Positions 32,938-46,925 are shown, numbered from the stretch's first letter. The stretch is 64,000 nucleotides of DNA from Gymnothorax reevesii (GCA_029721435.1 CM056573.1:96298947-96362946); one strand, 5' to 3'. The notes: generated from the sequence alone by a model not told the origin. Program-made: numbers and translations.

Positions 32938-34018
32938 GGACTCAACTCACCTTTTTTGCTTTTCCATTTGGTAAAAGTACCTGGTACTTAGTACTAGTTG
33001 GTACTTTTTCTGGTACCTGCTCTCCTGAGGTTCCAAAAAACAGCCGACCAGGTACTACTAGGTTCTAAAATGTGATGTGCAACATTGCGGCCCACTGATT
33101 GATCAGAGAGAATCGTCTCTGCTAAAGACAATTCGCTTCTGCATTATCGCTAGGAAACTGGCTTCACTTGCCATCATTTAAATAGGTCTTCAAATTGTGT
33201 TTTTCGAAACGTGTGTTGTTTTAGGCAGATTGATAACTATAATGTGCCTTGCCTTACCTTTCAAACAAGATTGTGTTTGTTCACCGAAGCTGCTGCATTC
33301 ATGAAATGCGTTTCTTTGTCTGTGACCCTGTTCGTAGCAAAATTAGAAGCAACGGGGTTTTGTCCAATTCTGTTCCCCTAATTCCCCTTGAGAAAGTTAT
33401 TTTGCTGCCCCTATTTTACAAAAATTGCACAGAAAATAGCTTTACGGATGCTGATGAACTATTTTGTTCTAAGGAAAGGTATCAGATTAGATGACGCATC
33501 GTAATGTGATAAATTCTCATACTCTGCCATCTCCTGTGATTTGCGCATTTGCTACGTGTTTTGCCTTCAATTTCAAAGTGAAATGTTTTGTGACGCCTGA
33601 ATATGAATACTGTATGCCTTTTACATATATCATTGCTTTGCGTTTTTAGGAGGTACGTTGTTTAGTGTGCAACCAATTCGGACACAACACCAGCTGCTAT
33701 CCAATGCATCAGGAGAATGTCAAACAGAAATTACAATTAAACACTCGTGGACTATAGTGCCATGCCCTGGTGACGGTAGTGCTTGTCCCCTGATTTAAAT
33801 ACATAAATATTTAACAAAATCAACGGAATAAAAGTAAACTTGATATAACTGAGGATGCGGTCACGGCAGTAACATGCTGCGTCGCAACGCCGAGCAGATA
33901 CCACGGAGGCGGTACTACCCTCTAATGAAAAAACAACCCCACAAAAGTACCCGGTACCTGAAGAGTAGAGTGGAGTACAGCCGGTACCATGTAGTGGAAA
34001 AGCGCCATGAGGCTTATT
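32938..34018. mobile_element. Non-autonomous DNA element with GGTACC-rich ends
   Basis: The left end (ACTCAACTCACC ... TGCTTTTCCATTTGGTAAAA ... CTGGTACTTAGTACTAG) and the right end (inverse: GCTTTTCCACTACATGGTAC ... GGTACCGGGTACTTTTG) are inverted. Fish genomes carry many copies of such an element. No transposase was seen. Exact ends and TSD were not resolved. Confidence 0.6.
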
Positions 34019-36554
34019 CTCCAAACTTACAAATTTATACTAAAACCAAAACATGTGCTGCTTGATTCCTTTATTCAGCACGTTTTTGGAACTTTGATTT
34101 CTATTTTCTTTCCTATTTGTTATAAAATGTTAGTGTAGCGTAGCCCAGACTTTGAATTGCTCATAGTGTGCCTATTAAGGAACCTCAGTTCCTTGTTGTT
34201 TTGTATTTCTACATTTGTGCCTACTGCCATGTAGTTGGTCATTCAATATAAACAAATCCATCCTTGCACCTGAGTCCAGTCCTCAACTTCCTGTCCTCCG
34301 TGCATCTACACTCTGCATGAAGCTCAAATGTTACTTATTTTCATTTCCATAATGCTTCAGGAATGGAGCATTTCTTTATTCCTTTATCTGCACTACTACT
34401 GCTTAACAGATGCAAAAATCAGCTTCACACACATCAGCATTTCTACTGACATGTCATCTCTGGCCGTGATTACTAACTATAATGTGCACTCCACAAGCAA
34501 GCACTGCATGTGGCATTCCTACCCGATGCTGGGACCATTTTCCTCACTGTCCCTCAGTTTCATTTCAGCCAGGACCTCCCAGGCCTCAACAAGTCCCTAA
34601 AAGACACCATGACAGATCTACATTCGCCTGGGCGGCAAAGGCTTGAATAAAGGGGATGACCTTCTGTTGGATTGACCTGCTGTCAAAGCTCATTTTCCTG
34701 TGCAATTAAATGAACCCCATGCTCTATGACACTTAGTTCTCAGGCTAAACGGAAGACGATATTATTTTTTTATTGTGGTCCTTGGTACAGATCACGAACC
34801 TCTCCTGATGACTATAAGTAGGGCAGTTAAATGACTGCTTTTTTAAGAAGTGAAGAGTAGGATGGTGAAGGTGACCGAAATGTCATCTCATGATCAGCCC
34901 ATACAAACGTACGTACGGCTGTATGGACGGACAAGGGTAATGCTATATGACCCTAGTCCAAAATGGCGAGGGCATAATAAAAATGGTAAGTGAATTCTAA
35001 TAGATAGAAAATACCCCAAGCAGCGCGCAGCCAAAACATATGTAAAGAGAGACTCACGTGAATGACCCAGATATATATGCCCAGTATATGCCCCATCTCT
35101 ACATATTAACAAGGACATAAACCTTGCAAGGATAGCTGTGAAACTGGTTAGAATACAACTGATGGGTAAAGCATGTTCTGAACTATTCTAAAAAAAGCAT
35201 ATTCTTTGCATGAGGGCTCCACACCATATAGTGGAGATTTCTTGTTTGTTTTTCCGCCAAATCCCAAAGGATTTCATTAATTACTCTGGTTATGTGTGAT
35301 GCATATAATGCAGCCATTGATCCCCCTCTGTGCCTCTGTTGACTTTTGATTGGATTATCTGTCATAAGCAACCTGATTATTATGGTGACACCAAGGTATT
35401 TTATGTGATTAAAAACTGAATTACCATCATAAATGTCACATCTGTTGGTTCAATTTTGCACAGCTATAAAGAAATGCCTTGGCTTTCAATATTCTCAATC
35501 AGTTCATTTAATGAGTAAATATCAATATAACGATCAACGAGAGGTGCCCACATCCATTTTTGACCCGATATAAATTCTAAACCTTGGTAGAATCTAACAT
35601 CATAGTTTCTCCCATTCACTACCATAAAAACAAAGGTCTCTTTGTCTTATATACTGCATACCAAATAAATAAGGGCTTATCAGACTAATTTATACACATG
35701 ACCATGAGTTTTTGTACATCAGAGATGCATGCTCATCTCATCAGGCCAAGCAACTCTATTTAGATCAATTTAGGTCAATTTGTCAATTTAGGGTTCACAG
35801 ATGCATCATCTGGGGACTGAAACTTTCTCTGGACCGATCAACCTTTTCACAGACTCTTTCTGAAAGATATGTCCCTGACTGAGAAAAGAAACCTGAATTC
35901 TTTTCGTAATTTGAAGGTCTGAATGACTAACAGGGCACCACAGTATGCTGACTCCCATGAAGTGCAGAGTACATAGCTGAAGGTTTTATTTTTTACTGAA
36001 TGCTGTTAAAGTTCAATCAAAAACAGAAACCTTGAGACCATAAGCAGGCCCCCACACCCAGGTCCACCAGCAGACTGCATAAATCTGATTAGAAAGCCAC
36101 GCTCCATAAAATAATTCCAACGCAGCACACTGGAGGTTTGCAGCGAGGACCGGGGGAACCAAGCAGCAGTTCCCTGCACCTGACAGGCGAGCAGGGAGTC
36201 CCTGGGCATCTGCTGACTACCCACCAAGCCCCGTCAACACTGCAGCTATTTACATCTCACAGTTGGGCCTGAGCAGAAGAAACAGCAGGCAGGCCTGCAC
36301 AGATGCACTGAGAGTAGGGTGTACTGAGAGAGCCTGACTGCCGCCCTGGATTAACACTGCCCTCTGTAGGAAATAAGGGGAAACAGCCTGAGCAGACAGT
36401 GGCAATATCACCAAGCCACCAATGTCTAATATACCAGATACCGCATACACTTCCTGCATGGATGAGGAATGTCACACTCTATTCATGAAGGGCCAGTGTC
36501 TACAGACGTTTGGTGCAATTCGACCCAATATTCGTTAAAGTCTGATCGGTGAAA
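34019..36554. other. Unrecognised 2.5-kb stretch
   Basis: No gene, transposon end or tandem repeat was recognised on either strand. All open frames are short and featureless. Confidence 0.35.
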
Positions 36555-36690
36555 CAATACACTACTGGCCAAAAGTTTGGAAGCAAGATGTACGGACGAT
36601 CAAATTTGTACAAAAAAAGAGGATCAAGAAGATCAAATTTGTCCAAAAAAAGATCATAGTTTTATTGGCATACTTTGCAACGAAATAAAC
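36555..36690. mobile_element. Tc1-like terminal fragment
   Basis: ATACACTACTGGCCAAAAGT is the start of a Tc1-type TIR. A duplicated GATCAAATTTGTACAAAAAA segment follows. No transposase is attached. Confidence 0.45.
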
Positions 36691-38019
36691 CTGATTATTA
36701 TTTCAAGAGTCACGTATCAGAGTTCATTTTTACACAAATTATCAGGCCGATATTACTAGGCCCATTGTCCTAGAGCCGGCCGCATTGCCGTTGGCATCCA
36801 GTGGGCTGTAAACCATGACATAAAGTGAATAATGTAAACTGCGATTTGTTTTTTACTTTTTCACTGAAGTTGTGACTCTTGCAAATCTTCTCAACCCAAA
36901 AACTAAACCCCTCCTTTCTTTTGTTAACATTTATTCAGCAACGGTCAGGTCTATATTTGCGTTTCCAACCAATTAACTCAATTAGTCAGGGTAATTGATA
37001 GAAATAAAAACCCGTATGCACACCAGCCCTGCAGGACTAGGATTGTCCCCCCAAAGGGTTATCCTGAGCTTAATAGAGTAAAAACCTTGTGAAGGATGAA
37101 AAATTGTTCAAATATTTCAATTTCTTCTTTCATATTTAATTTGCAAGTCATTACATTTGCATCCTAAGTTAAAAAGTGGAAATATAATGGCACTGGCAAG
37201 ATTAATTTTATATGAAAAAGGTGCGTAGCAATTGTTAGATGCTGCAAAAGTTTGGGGAAAGGGTAGGAAAACATTGTGTATTGTGTACACAGAAAATGAG
37301 AAACTTGAGTTGCAGTACCTTATACTCCCTGGCAAGTGGCTTGGAACCAACATCAGTTTATCATGCAACAGCAATTCAGCACTGCAAAACTTTCTTACAC
37401 AAAATGCAAAAAACTAAAGAATAAAAAGAAAAAATAAGTAATACTTTTTCTCAGGCATTTTCATTTTTATGTCAGAAAAAGAAAGGACAAGAGGGAACGG
37501 CCTCTCATGTTTTCTCTCTCATTTTGGTCCCAGCTAACCACGCAGCTAGCGCGTGCTGTGAATACTGCTACATACAGCGACCGCGATGAACCATGTGTAA
37601 TACACATGCTACATGTATTCGGTGCAATTTTAACGTTCGCAGAACCTGCACCGTGCCGCAAATTTATCATTCCCAAACTGAGCTGACCTTCTTCCCTTAT
37701 GCTTCTCTCCCTCCCATAAGTACGTATAGCTCAGTCATGATGGCAACCTCGTTCTCAAATAAAATTTAGTTGGATTAAATGCGAATATTTGAATGCTTTC
37801 ATCTTGAACATTAGTGAATAGTAATTGTTTCAGATAGTATCTCTACGCGAACAACTTCAGCACCCCAGACAACGCCTGAAAGCTCAGGCAGAGCTGTCCT
37901 CGAGTTTTCCTCATCAAGACTAGTGAATCATGATAAATGCAGAGATGAAACATCAGTGACCCTGTGCACTGCCCGCCAGCACATTTCTCAATCTCATAAT
38001 ATCACAATCAGATGCATGA
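36691..38019. other. Unrecognised sequence
   Basis: No gene or repeat was recognised. Confidence 0.3.
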
Positions 38020-39017
38020 CTCCGAAATAGTGTAAATTGTGAATTAAATCAAAATGCAATGACTTTCAAATCACACCATTTTATTCACATTAGAACAGAG
38101 ATAACATAGCAAATGTTAAAAGTGAGAAATTTTGCAATTTTATCCACAAAATTTGCTCATTTCAAATTTGATGTCTCAAAAAAGTTGGGATAGGGGCCTG
38201 TTTACCATGGTGTAGCATACCCTCTTCTTTTTAACACAGAGTGGAGGTGTCTGGGCTTTGAGGAGACAAGTTTCTTCAGTCTAGCCATTGGAATTTGACC
38301 CCACTCTTGATTAAAACAGGCTTCCAGCTTATGGAGAGTTTTGGGTCTCCTTTGACGGACTTTTTGTTTAATTATGCACCAAATGTTCTCAATCACTGAA
38401 TGATCAGGACTGCAGGCAGGCTAGCTCAGCACACGGACTCTTTTACTATGAAGCCATGCTGTTGTAATAGCTGCAGTATTTGGTTTTGCGTTGTTCTGCT
38501 GAAATACACAAGGCCTTCCCTGGAATAGATGTCGTCTGGAGGGGATTATATGTTGCTCTAAAACCTTTATTTACCTTTCAGCATTCATGGTGCTTTTTAA
38601 AACATGCAAGTGTCCCACACCATATGCACTTAATGCATCCCCATACCTTCAGAGATGCTGGCTTTTGAACTGAATGCTGATAACAGGAGGGGTGGTCTTT
38701 ATCCTCTTTTGGCCGGAGGACACCACGCCCATGATTTCAAACAAGAATGTCAAATTTGGACTCTTCTGACCATAGGGCACTTCGCCACTTTGCTACAGTC
38801 CATTTTCAATGAGCCTTTGCATGGCGGCGGTGCTTCTGGATCATGCTTAACAATGGCTTCCATTTTGCATGATAAATTTTTAGGTGGCATTTGTGGATGG
38901 CACGGTGAACTGTGTTTACAGGCAGTGGTTTCTTGAAGTATTCCTGGGCTCATTTAGTAATGTCAATGACAGAATCATGCCGGTGAGTGATGCAATCTTC
39001 TTGGGTTTTGAGTATTT
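38020..39017 (-). pseudogene. Tc1-like element, copy 2, truncated
   Basis: It aligns by eye with 23720-24720, in the same orientation. Minus-strand pieces include IENIWCIIKQKVRQRRPKTL (38202-38396), the end of the catalytic domain. The left terminus is worn and the right half, with the DNA-binding domain, is absent. It ends near TTGGGTTTTGAGTA at 39000-39015. Confidence 0.7.
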
Positions 39018-39320
39018 TGTATAGAGCTGCTCAAAATCCCCACCTTAAAAACACTGTAAAAAAGGCTAAAAACATCCAAATTCCAGCTTTTGGCTCTAAT
39101 TCCACAATGGTTCAAGCGATTGCACTAATATTTAGCATGTCATCATCCCTTCTTACAAGGTACCTTCATACCAAATTTCAACCAAATTGGCTAACCCCCA
39201 CCTTGTCACCATTTGCATGGTCTTCTCGTAGACACGCACTTAATGTTTCTGAATTTGAGTGTCTGGAAGGGGTCTTGCTTAACTCAGAAATAACTGTGCC
39301 CCCGTCGTCCATGGTGAGAG
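39018..39320. repeat. Dispersed repeat fragment
   Basis: CATACCAAATTTCAACCAAATTGGC resembles the ~150-bp unit found at 43.3-43.9 kb. No gene was recognised. Confidence 0.35.
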
Positions 39321-39514
39321 TCACTACGTGACATGCTTGGGGATGCAGCGGAAACATTGCTACTACTGTCCTCTCATCGCTTACGGATGGGGCCCCTCGG
39401 TTGACTCCTCCCTCAGGGGTAGGTGCGTTGCAGGATGGCCGAGGTTACGGGAAACCATACAACCAACTACTTTGCCGCTCACGAACCATCATGAGTTTTG
39501 GGTGAGTTTGTATG

Positions 39515-42165
39515 CCCCCCTCCCAGTCTGATGGAACAGAACACTGCGGAAGGGATACGCATTGCAGTTTCGCTGCTGTCCTCCTCCATTTAGGTGCATT
39601 GTTCAGACGGTTCTCCCTAATTCTGCTGAGAGGGGAGTTATGAGGGAAGAAGTGGACTCGCTTCTTCGAAAAAAGGCCATAGCACTGGTTCCCCAATCGG
39701 AACCTCGAGTGGGGTTTTATTCCCCTTATTTTCTGATGACTAAAAAGTCAGGAGGGTTGAGACCCATTCTGGATCTCCGCCAGCTGAACATGCATATTCA
39801 CGCGTGCAGACTGTGCCAGATACTGACATTGAGGTCTCTGCTGGAAAACGTCAGGCCGGGCGACTAGATGACGTCAATGGATCTGACGCGCGCCTATTTC
39901 CATGTCCCAATTCTTCCGCGCCATCAGAAATTTCTTTATTTTGCACCGGAAGATCAGAGTTTTAAGTTTTGCCGCCTCCCATTTGGATGTTCCCTGGCAC
40001 CTCTGACCTTCTCCAAATGTGTGGAGACAGCGCAAGCGCCACTCTGGCAGAAAGGGATACGGAGCCTGACCCATCTGGACAATTAGCTGATCCTTGCCCC
40101 TTCCAGGCAGCTGGCAGTCGCCCATACCGTGCCGGTGATGCAACACATTACTCCTCTGGGCTTTGCTATCAACAGCAACAAGAGTACCCTGCAGCCCAGC
40201 CAGACAGTGCCGAATCTAGGGCTGCTGTTGGACTCTCAAACCATGATCCCACGTCTGTCAGTGAACAGAGCAGAAGCGATCCTGTCTCTGGCCCAAAGAA
40301 TACTGGACGCAGTCTTGGTGCCGCCAATGGCAGTCATGTCACTGCTGAGAATGATGGCTGCAGCCCATTCAGTAGTACACCTGGGGCTGCTGCACATGAG
40401 AGATTTTCAGCGTTGGTTCCTATGCCTTCGTCTGGATGGGACCAACAGTGCATGCTCTGCGTGCCAATTCGAGCACAACGTGCATTGGCGTTTTGGGCCT
40501 CACCGAGCCAGCTCCATGAGGGGGTTCGGACGAGGTTTGTGTCTCACTAAACCCACATATTTGTGGATGGCTCCCTCATAAGACGGGGTGGAACTTGCGG
40601 GCCTATTTATGTTGCAGGTACGTGGCAGGGGCCCCGACTTCATATCAACCTACTGCAACTCATGGCAATTCAGAATTTGTTGCACCATTTTGCCCCACAG
40701 CTGGAAGGGAGGCATGTCCTTGTGAGATCGGACAACACAATGGTGGTGGCGTATCTCAACAGGCAGGGGGTGGGGGTCAATGGCCCCACACAAGATGTCT
40801 GCTTCCATCCTAACCTGGGCGGATCGCCATCTCTGCTCCCTGACAGCCTATTACGTTCTAGGCCTCCTCAACACTTGGGCGGATGGGCTGTCCAAGGGAG
40901 CCATGCCCCAGGAGAATTGGAGCCTCTCCCCGGTGACAGCCGAACAGATTTAGAGGTGGCGGATCTGTTTGCGAGCAGGAAGAAAGCTTTGGGTCCTGTT
41001 TGATTCTCCCTGAGGCCTACCGACAATCCTCCTCTGGGGGTGGATGCGTTGGCCCATCCAGTCTGGCTGGCCGGCCTGGTGTATGCGTTCCCGCCCCGGT
41101 GGCTACTGATGCCGTTGCTACACAGGGTGCAGGAACAGCACCTGTCCATGATTATTGTGGCACCAGTGAATCCGATCACCAGGTGGTTTCCGGATTTTAT
41201 CCAGCTGGCAGTGGCAGGCCCGTGGAGGATTCTGGACTATCCCTTATCCTTGATTCGGGCACCGAGCGCCACGCTCTCCTGCCCCCTCATGGGCTGGAAA
41301 TTGAAAGGGTGAGGTTGAGTAAATTGGGCTTGCCTGATGCGGTGGTGTCTACAATTCACAGTATACATGCCCCAACCACATTCAAGGCTTATGCGACCCG
41401 TTAGCGGGTTTTTGCTGACTGGTGTCAGACAAGAAGCTTGGATCCGTGCTCGTGTTCCTTACAGGGGATGCTGGATTTCCTACGGGGACTGTTTGAGGGG
41501 GATCGGGTAGCATGCAGTCTGGGGGTGTTTGCTGCAGCTATCTTGGCTGGACATGACGGTTTTGACCACATCATGACCAGAAGCCACCCCCTGGTGAAGC
41601 CCTTCTTGAGAGGAGACCCCACAGGCTGAGACCCCCAACGCAAAGCTTAATCCCGCAGTGGAATCTGCAGACAGTGTTAGTCTGGCAGGGCCACCGTTTG
41701 AACCCCTGGACCAGGTGGACCTGCACATTTTGTCTATTAAAACTGCCCTTCTTTTGGCCTTAGCATCAGCGAGGAGGGTAAGTGAGTTAGGCATTCACTC
41801 CATGCACCCGTCGTGTTTGACCGTCAGCGAGGACCTGGGCTCAGTGGAACTCCATCCTAACCTGTCCTTTCGGCTTAAGGTCATCACCACAGCCTTTAGG
41901 TCATCTGTCATTCGACTGCAGACCTTCTGTCCACCTCCTCATGTCACCTGCGAGCAAGAACATCTGCACAAGCTGCGCCCAGTGCACGTCTCCACTTGAA
42001 ACACACAGTGAATTTCAGGAGGGGGGATCCTTTGTTTGTTTGTTATGGCGGGCGAGCTCAGGGGGCCCCTCTGTCAATACAAAGACTCACCCACTGGGTC
42101 TGTGATGCTATCCGCAGAGCCTACTCGGCAGTGGGTCTCATTGCCTCTGCAGGATTGACCCCACA
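39515..42165 (+). pseudogene. DIRS-type retroelement pol relic (RT, RNase H, Tyr recombinase)
   Basis: The plus strand encodes, with stops and frameshifts, a DIRS1-like pol. RT: VGFYSPYFLMTKKSGGLRPI and MDLTRAYFHVPI (catalytic Asp kept), then LPFGCSLAPLTF. The active-site box that is normally YLDDWL reads HLDN followed by TAG (40075-40086). RNase H: YLWMAPS..., shifting frame near 40563, then LVRSDNTMVVAYLNRQG. Tyrosine recombinase: ALASARRVSELGIHSMH (catalytic Arg), then after a shift FVCYGGRAQGAPLS and GLTPHS. Similarity ends where the second catalytic His-x2-Arg should follow; a tandem repeat begins there. DIRS elements integrate as circles through the recombinase, without target duplication. 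No Gag was recognised upstream. Confidence 0.85.
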
Positions 42166-45100
42166 TTCTAACAAACAACGGTTTGACCGATTCCATTCAT
42201 CTTTGGTGTCAAGGTGTATTACGGGAGTGCTAACAGCCCACTCGATTGACGTGACCTTGGCATTATTCTCAAGGTCATTACGACCATTTGACCACTTACA
42301 AATACTTTCTCAACATCATATCTCAAGAATGGTTAGACCGATTCTATTCATTCTTGGTGTCAAGTTGTATTAGGGGCGGGGGATATAGAATTCATCTCCA
42401 TCCGTCCGGCCGTCCATCCGTCCCATTCCATTTGTTGTGAACGCAATATCTCAAGAAAGGTTTGACCGATTCTATTCATCTTTGGGATCAAGGTGTATAA
42501 GGGCCGGTAGACAGAGTCTTCTGCTCAATCAGTCCATCCGTCCGGCTGTCTGTCCGTCACGTCCCATTTGTATAGAACGCGAAATCTCAAGAACTGTTTG
42601 ACCTATTTTATTCATCTTTGGCTTCAATGTGTAATTTTGTGATACGCCGACCCCAGTCGATTTCCATCACCTGACGGGGGACATGGCCACATTTACTGGC
42701 AACTCTTGTTTTTTAAGCTGTTAAAGCTTTCAACTACTAATGGTCATTCTTGGCTTGAATTGCCGCTTGCAGCTATATTTATTTCTTTTTTCCTTCAGAA
42801 ATGTTTTTGCAAATTCCCGTGAGAAGGTAAATGGCAGAGATCTGAAATTTTGCACACTGGTTGGAAGTGCGTGAAAGCTGACCAAGGCATTTTTAACTCA
42901 ATCGGCTTAATAATGGCGCTATAATTCAATAAAAACAGGTTTTCCCTTTAAAAGTCATAACTACTACTTTGTTAGACCAATTTACAGGAAACCTGGTAGA
43001 GACTTTTCTTGGTTCATTCTCTCCAACTTTCCTATAAGGACCTTGAAGATAACCATATTTGATTTTCCAGAATTTTTCATTTTTTGAAAAACACATTTTT
43101 GACATCTCCTCCTAGGCTGTAGGTTCGATTCCTTTGAAATTTGCTATGGATCATCAGTGGACCAAGATTATCAAAGATTGCATAAAGCTTTCTGTAATCT
43201 CATTTTGATTCCAATATATTGACTAATGAAGTTCAGCAGGGGCGTGGCTTAGCACATAAAAGGACAAAATTCAACAATCATTGGGCCAATCATCACAGAA
43301 CATGCAGAATATGTCCATATCATTACCAGGAACATACCCTGACAGTTACATGCAAATTGGCCCATGGGGAGGCGCTACAACACAAATGAGACTATAAATC
43401 AGCAACTGTTTGTCCTATAGCCATAATACTCGCAGGATATATTTATATAAGTACTTGAAAAATACTCTGAAAATTTCATTCAAATTGACTAATAGGGGAC
43501 GCTATAAATGCAAAACAAAGTAACGTGTCATAACACAAATCAGACTATAAATCAGCAACTGTTTGTCCTATAGCCATAAAACTTGCAGGATGTATTCATA
43601 TAATTTATTAAAACATACTCTGAAAATTTTGTTCAAATTGTCTGGTAGGGGGTGCTATAAATGCAAAACAAAGCAACGTGGTATAACACAAATCAGACTA
43701 TGAATCATAAATAGTTTTTCCAATCATTACAAAACTCTCAAGATATGTCCACATAAGATACTGACACATAGCCTGAAAGTTTCAGTCAAATTGACCAGTA
43801 GGGGGTGCCATAAATGCACAAAATAGCCTAACATAACACAAATCAGACTATACATCATGTTGGTCCAACCATTACACTGCAAAATACGTCCACATAAATA
43901 CTTGCAACCCACTCTTAAAGTGGTTTTTGTCCCCCACTGCCATGATAATGAGCGGAGCAGGGGACATAGTATTCAGCTCCGTCCGGCCGTAAGTCACGTC
44001 CTGTTTGTTCAGAACGCGATATCTCAAGAACGGTCTGAGCGATTCCATTCATCTTTGGTGGTAAGGTTTATTGGTGTGATACGCCCACCCCAGTAGATTT
44101 CCGTGACCTTGGCATCATTCTCAAGGTCATTATGATCATTAGACCACTTACAAATTCCTTGTCAACATGATATCTCAAGAATGGTTTGACCGATTCCATT
44201 CGTCTTTGGTTTCAAGGTGAATTAGGGGCGGGGGACATAGTATTCAGCTCCGTCCGTCCGTCCGTCCGTCTGTTTTTCGTGTCCCGTTTGTTGTGAACGC
44301 GATATCTCAACAACGGTTTGACCAATTCTATTCATCTTTGGTGTCAAGTTGTATTACGGGAGTGCTCACGGCCCACTCGATTGACGTGACCTTGGCATTA
44401 TTCTCAAGGTCATTACGACCATTTGACCATTTACAAATACTTTGTCAACATCATATCTCATGAACGGTTTGATCAATTCCATTCATCCTTAGTGTCAAGG
44501 TGTATTAGGGGCGGGGGATACAGAATTCAGCTCCATCCGTCCGGCCGTCTGTCTGTCCCATTCCGTTTGTTGTGAACGCAATATCTCAAGAATGGTTTGA
44601 CCGATTCCATTTATCTTTGGGGTACTGGAAAAATACTGGAAACATACTCTGAAAATTTCCTTCAAATTGTCTGATAGGGGCGCTGTAAATGCAAAACAAA
44701 GCAACCTGGTATAACACAAATCAGACTATAAATGAAAAATTGTTTTTCCAGTCATTACCAAACTCACAGGATATGTCCACATAAGAACGCGAAAATCTTG
44801 AGAATGCTTTGACCGATTTTATTCATCTTTGGCTTCAATGAGTAATTTTGTGACACGCTGACCCCAGACTACACATCATAAGTTGTTGGTCCAATCATTA
44901 CTCTGGCAAAATGGGTCCACATAAATAACTGCAACATACTCAAAAAGTGGTTTTTGTCCCCCGCCGCCGCGGTAGCGAGTGGAGCGGGTGACATAGTGTT
45001 CAGCTCCGTCTGGCGGTCCGTCGTGTCCATTTTGTTCTTAACGTGATATCTCAAGAACGGTTTGACCGATTCAATTAATCTTTGGTGTTTAGGTATATTA

Positions 45101-45665
45101 GTGTGATACGCCGATCCCAGGAGATTTTCTTGACCTTGGCATTGTTCTCAAGGTCATTACGATTATTTGACCACTTACAAATTCCTCATCAACATGATAT
45201 CTCAAGAAAGGTTCGACCGATTCCATTCATCTTTGGTGTCAAGGTTTATTAGGGGCGGTGAATATAAAATTCAGCTCCATCTGTCCAGTCGCCGGTCTGT
45301 CCCATCCCGTTTCTTGTGAACGCGATATCTCAAGAACGGTTTGACCAATTCCATTCATCTTCGGGGTCAAGGTGTATTAGTGCTGGGTGACATTGTATTC
45401 AGCTCCATAAGTCCATTCGTCTGGCCCTCTGTCCGTCCGTCATGTCCCGTTTGTTGTGAATGTGAAATCTTGAGAACGCTTTGACCGATTTTATTTGTCT
45501 TTGGCTTTAATATGTAATTTTGTGATACGCCGACCCCAGTCTATTTCCGTCACCTGGCGGGGGACATGGCCACTTTTAGTGGCAACACTTGTTCATTAAG
45601 CTGTTAAAGCTTTCAACTACTAATGGTCTTTCTTGGCTTGAACCCCTGAATTGCCGCTAACGGCT
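42166..45665 (+). repeat. Composite tandem repeat block (units A and B)
   Basis: Unit A (about 140-150 bp) recurs with GATATCTCAAGAACGGTTTG, GATTCCATTCATCTTTGGTG, GGGGCGGGGGACATAGTATT and a CCGTCCGTCCG run. Unit B (149-154 bp) recurs at about 43379, 43533, 43686 and 43835 with AACACAAATCAGACTATAAA, CATACTCTGAAAATTT and TAGGGGGTGCTATAAATG. Order is A, then B, then A again mixed with B. The inverted relative is at 53540-54990. There are no genes. Confidence 0.85.
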
Positions 45666-45669
45666 ATAT

Positions 45670-45990
45670 TTTTGATTGCAACTGTAGAAATACTAGTTAC
45701 CTGGATGTAACTCCAGTTTTGTGAGTATATGCGTAGCCCTCTAACAACCTGCTCAGCTGGCCCCGAGTGCGTGTTGCTGAGTTTCAAAGGGGAGATGAGC
45801 AGTGACATCACCAAGGCTTTATTGGAGGTGAGGGCAGCTACCCCTCCTATGGAGCAAGTGAGTTCAATTTTCTTTCTCAGGCACCAGGCAGGGCCTTGGA
45901 GGGGTAAACCAATAGCGAGGCCCGTTACAAGGCTCCGCAGGTACACATAGATCTGGAGTTACAGCCACGTAAGTTTGTAGTATTTATCTT
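45670..45990 (+). mobile_element. Probable DIRS terminal region
   Basis: AAATACTAGTTACCTGGATG with TGTAACTCCAG near 45690-45718 is mirrored by CTGGAGTTACAGCCACGTAA at 45953-45972. The enclosed GCGTAGCCCTCTAACAACC style matches, from memory, the split inverted termini of fish DIRS1 elements. It would be the right end of the relic at 39.5-42.2 kb, pushed away by the repeat block. Confidence 0.4.
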
Positions 45991-46925
45991 GCGTTTCTTT
46001 TATCAGGGGCTTGAAGCTCCAATGATGTTGTAAGAAAATTGTTCATAAGGTGGAATAACTTAACCGCTTGATTAATGATTAACCCATGGGGGCGTCGTCA
46101 CGTTCTACTGCTTTGTATGCATTTGAAGTTACTCTTTACATTATATCACTATCCAGTGAGCTTGCAAGTTACTGTTAGCTAAGGAAAATCTTGGTAATTA
46201 ATGGTCATATTACAGCAACATGATCTAGTTTTTGCCCTCTCTTTTGTCTACCTGTACCATGCATTTACCTATCTGACATGATTTCTGGTGCTTTTGTGTG
46301 TCCCAACTGTATTGCTAGATCATTGGAACGTTATTGGCTTGCTAGCAAACTCAAGAGCAATCGCTATTACAGCTCGCTAGAGAAGGTAATCGAATTGCCT
46401 ACATATAACAGTTATTTATTTACTAAGATTTTCCTTAGCTAGCTCATTATCAAGATCGCTATATGATCTAAAAAGTAACGCACTACGGGATTGCAGAATG
46501 AAGCGGCTGTAAGTGACAGGACTCTGACCTAACTGCTTGCTAGTGTCCAGTTGATCAAAACTTTTAATCAGCCTTGAAGGAGGCGGTGTGGGTGTGGCAA
46601 GTAATCTTGTTGAAAGGAATGCTTCCTACACAGGCTGCACAAGGTGGGCATGTTCTAAACTTGTTTTCAGCTAATCGGAGTCATCAAAGCCCCTGTCTGC
46701 CATGGGCCCTCAGCAGCTTGCGGCGCTGGTCACATGCTCAGTGAGAGCCAATCCAAGTATCCCAGTCAGTTCAGAGTGGGATTATAAATTTGCTACTGGG
46801 CCAGCCCGGAGACTGGACGGGAGCAAATCCAATTGCAGAATTCGCCCTTGCCTTGTATTTTGCCAGCGCAATTTAAGAACTTACCAACACAAAATCTTTC
46901 ACCACTCCCATATATTTTTGTCGCT
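45991..46925. other. Unrecognised sequence upstream of zfyve1
   Basis: No gene or repeat was recognised. A GC-richer segment at 46570-46830 contains short open frames only. Confidence 0.3.

Noticed and set aside
36006..36475. Overlapping minus-strand frames of 69-73 codons
   Set aside because: Short, with no motif, no splice context and no repeat match. Nothing supports a gene.
40868..41179. 103-codon minus-strand frame and other overlapping frames in the DIRS relic
   Set aside because: They are shadows of the RNase H region on the plus strand.
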